A stretch of DNA of 41,543 nucleotides, from the NCBI GenBank assembly GCA_002938195.1, contig PTKX01000008.1:1-41543 (forward strand), in the 5' to 3' direction. The position numbers and the translations under genes are program-made. The notes beneath the pieces are model-generated. The model was given only the letters and a program-made list of their open reading frames with translations. It was not told where the DNA came from and made no database searches. This stretch comes from Alphaproteobacteria bacterium MarineAlpha5_Bin7. Its GTDB lineage: Bacteria; Pseudomonadota; Alphaproteobacteria; HIMB59; GCA-002718135. Numbering within the stretch: position 1 is the first letter of the stretch; every line of letters begins with the position of its first letter. Positions 39,313 through 41,543 of this stretch are shown piece by piece.

Positions 39313-40507
39313 GAATATTAAAAGAAAATTTCCTGTTTACGATAAAAACCCAAATCTTGTATTTTTGGATACAGCAGCATCTTCATTAAAACCAACTTCA
39401 GTAATTCAATCAATAAATGATTGTTATTCTTATGAATATGCTAATGTACACAGAGGTTTATATTCTTTAAGCTCAAATCTTACTACTAAATTTGAGAATG
39501 TAAGATCAAAGGTAAGTAAATTTTTGAATTCTGAAAGTGAAGAAAATATAATTTTTACAAAAAGTGCTACAGAGGCTATCAACTTAGTAGTTGAAACCTA
39601 TTGCCAAAAATTTTTATCAAAAGATGATGAAGTAATTATTTCTTATTTGGAACATCATGCAAATATTGTTCCATGGCATATGGCCGCAGAAAAATATAAA
39701 TTTAAAGTTATTGCCTCAGAAATTCTAGAAGATGGATCAATTGATATTGATGATTTATTAAATAAAATTAATTCAAAAACTAAATTCATTTCGCTAGTTC
39801 ACATGTCTAATGTCACAGGTTCAATAACTAATTTTGAAAAAATTTCTAAAAAAGCTAATGAAAATAATATTCCTTTGCTTATTGATGGATGTCAACACAT
39901 TGCTCATAAGATCACCAATGTTCAAGAACTTAATTGTGATTTTTATGTTTTTTCAGGTCATAAACTTTACGGTCCTTCGGGGGTAGGGGTTCTATATATG
40001 AAAAAAAAATGGTTTAATGATTTAGATCCTTATCAAGGTGGAGGATCAATGATAGATAAAGTAGAAATAGATAAAACAACATATGCTCAAGGTTTTCAAA
40101 AATTTGAAGCCGGAACCCCACCTATAGTTCAAGTTATAGGTCTTGGGCAAAGTATTGATTTTATAAATGAACATAGCTTGATACAAATATTTGATCATGA
40201 AAAGAAACTCTATGATTATGCTTATGAAAAAATGATCTCAATGAATGATATAATTATTTATGGAAATTCTAATGAAAAAGGAGGCATTTTAACTTTTAAT
40301 ATTAAAAATATACATCCAAATGATGTAGCCATGATACTTGATCAAAATAATATTGCGATAAGAACGGGGCATCATTGTGCACAACCACTAATGAAAAGAT
40401 TAGGCGTAGAATCTACAGCTAGAGCTTCTTTTGGAATATATAATGATAAAAATGATGTTAATATGTTTTTAGAAGGTCTTGAAAAAGTAAAAGATTTTTT
40501 TAAATAA
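39305..40507 (+). CDS. sufS: Cysteine desulfurase SufS
   Basis: 400 aa; FLDTAASSLKPTSVI, ANVHRGLYSLS, FSGHKLYGPSGVGVLY, RTGHHCAQPLM. Confidence 0.96.
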   Translation: MFENIKRKFPVYDKNPNLVFLDTAASSLKPTSVIQSINDCYSYEYANVHRGLYSLSSNLTTKFENVRSKVSKFLNSESEENIIFTKSATEAINLVVETYCQKFLSKDDEVIISYLEHHANIVPWHMAAEKYKFKVIASEILEDGSIDIDDLLNKINSKTKFISLVHMSNVTGSITNFEKISKKANENNIPLLIDGCQHIAHKITNVQELNCDFYVFSGHKLYGPSGVGVLYMKKKWFNDLDPYQGGGSMIDKVEIDKTTYAQGFQKFEAGTPPIVQVIGLGQSIDFINEHSLIQIFDHEKKLYDYAYEKMISMNDIIIYGNSNEKGGILTFNIKNIHPNDVAMILDQNNIAIRTGHHCAQPLMKRLGVESTARASFGIYNDKNDVNMFLEGLEKVKDFFK

Positions 40508-40899
40508 TGCAAGATAATCAAAAATCGTTGAGTGACTTTATCCCAGGAAAAAACTCGTCCTTTTATTCTAAATTTGAAGTTGAGGGTCAAATTATCCAAA
40601 AATCTGAAGACTCCATTATTGAAAAAATAAAAACTGTTATGGACCCTGAAATACCTGTAAATCTATATGACTTAGGATTAATTTATAACATTGAGATTGA
40701 TCAAAAAAATAACATTTTAGTGGAAATGACTCTAACTAATCCTAATTGCCCTGTCGCAGGAACTATGCCAGAAAATGTTGGAAAAGCTATTTCTTTATTG
40801 GATGGAATATCGTCAATAGAGGTTCGTTTGATTTGGGAACCAAAATGGAGTAAAGAGATGATGTCTGAAGATGCAAAACTAGCTTTAGATATATTTTAA
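40507..40899 (+). CDS. SUF system DUF59/MIP18-family Fe-S assembly protein (SufT-like)
   Basis: 130 aa; IKTVMDPEIPVNLYDLGLIYNIEI, MTLTNPNCPVAGTMPENV. Confidence 0.9.
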   Translation: MQDNQKSLSDFIPGKNSSFYSKFEVEGQIIQKSEDSIIEKIKTVMDPEIPVNLYDLGLIYNIEIDQKNNILVEMTLTNPNCPVAGTMPENVGKAISLLDGISSIEVRLIWEPKWSKEMMSEDAKLALDIF

Positions 40900-40919
40900 T
40901 ATGTTTATAATGACTGATT

Positions 40920-41255
40920 ATGAAAGATTTAATTTCAATTTCCGATAAAGCAGCTTCTCAAATTAAAAGAATAATTTCTGATGCTCATGAAGAAGTTCTT
41001 GGCATTATTGTAGGAGTAGATAAGTCTGGATGTTCTGGTTATGCTTATAAATTAGATTATGCAAAAAAAGAAAATATTAAAAATTTTGAAATAATTGAAA
41101 CAAAAGGTGTGAAAGTCTTTATTGAGCCAAAAGCCTCTATGTTTTTAGTCGGAAGCGAAATGGATTATGTAATTGATAAACTATCTTCAAGATTTGTTTT
41201 CAACAATCCTAATGAAAAAAGTACTTGCGGTTGTGGTGAATCTTTTAATATTTAA
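40920..41255 (+). CDS. Iron-sulfur cluster assembly scaffold/carrier (SufA/IscA/ErpA family)
   Basis: 111 aa; SISDKAASQIKRII, GVDKSGCSGYAYKLDYA, CGCGESFNI: conserved Cys triad. Confidence 0.93.
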   Translation: MKDLISISDKAASQIKRIISDAHEEVLGIIVGVDKSGCSGYAYKLDYAKKENIKNFEIIETKGVKVFIEPKASMFLVGSEMDYVIDKLSSRFVFNNPNEKSTCGCGESFNI

Positions 41256-41257
41256 TT

Positions 41258-41543
41258 ATGGATTATAAAAATTACTATTTTAATTATATAGATTCAATAT
41301 CATTCTTGTTGAAAGAGATTAATCCAGAATTAATTTCTAAAAGTGTAGATCTAATAAAAAAAAAAATAAAAAATAATAATAAAATCTATATAGTTGGAAA
41401 TGGAGGAAGCGCTTCAATAGCTAGTCACATTAGTGTAGATTTTACAAAAGTTGCAAAAATTAAATCATTAACATTTAATAATTCAAATTTTATCACATGT
41501 TTTGCAAATGACTACGGTTATGAGAATTGGGTTAAAGAAGCCA
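41258..41543 (+). CDS. gmhA: SIS-domain phosphoheptose isomerase-like protein, partial (runs off window end)
   Basis: Not in ORF track. MDYKNYYFNYIDSISFLLKEINPELISKSVDLIKKKIKNNNKIYIVGNGGSASIASHISVDFTKVAKIKSLTFNNSNFITCFANDYGYENWVKEA; GNGGSAS signature. Confidence 0.75.
   Translation, partial: MDYKNYYFNYIDSISFLLKEINPELISKSVDLIKKKIKNNNKIYIVGNGGSASIASHISVDFTKVAKIKSLTFNNSNFITCFANDYGYENWVKEA

Noticed and set aside
41349-41385. Long poly-A/TAA tract in gmhA as a phase-variable repeat
   Set aside because: Encodes an in-frame KKKIKNNNK stretch consistent with the AT-rich codon usage; no evidence of repeat-unit length variation from one sequence.
1-41543. tRNA/rRNA genes, CRISPR arrays, transposases, prophage, toxin-antitoxin or restriction systems
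   Set aside because: Read through the intergenic gaps and ORF products; no cloverleaf-like GC-rich segments, regularly spaced repeats or recognisable mobile/defence protein families were seen. A tRNAscan/CRISPR finder run would be decisive.

Overview
AT-rich, densely packed bacterial chromosomal segment. Gene content and order suggest a streamlined marine alphaproteobacterium (e.g. aroQ-accB-accC, DUF2155 next to NDUFA12-like, the 362-aa dCTP deaminase form, RNase E ending in GWWSA); this taxonomic call is inference. I support about 47 protein-coding genes and no RNA genes, CRISPR arrays or mobile elements. From left to right: a Tat-type substrate-binding protein (partial) divergent from a sugar-catabolism operon (aldo/keto reductase, TIM-barrel isomerase, two tandem PfkB kinases); ExoI, UppP, a DapA-superfamily aldolase, FxsA, an SbmA/BacA-like transporter; MFS, CMD, LysR, Rpe; cupin PMI-like plus DUF6165; polyprenyl synthetase, S49 peptidase, GlyRS, MFS, YgfZ, GT9, PyrC, NDUFA12, DUF2155, Aat, AccC, AccB, AroQ, Dcd, M48 peptidase, RNase E, PBP1A, RF2, TyrS, alpha/beta hydrolase, MnmA, the SUF operon (sufBCDS, DUF59/SufT-like, SufA-like) and a partial GmhA-like gene. 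The observations most worth a second look are: (i) prfB is missing its 5' end in the ORF track because it carries a programmed +1 frameshift with a non-standard GUU UGA C slippery site; (ii) an unlisted 27-aa ORF, MGYPKKHRGRRKRGSKYRRSKRRQKKK, with 16 K/R and no acidic residues; (iii) a perfect 16-bp palindrome upstream of sufB resembling an Irr/ICE-type iron operator; (iv) the sugar-catabolism cluster; (v) a 49-bp tail-to-tail overlap of DUF2155 and aat. I did not find a clearly novel multi-gene defence or mobile system; most of the window is housekeeping.
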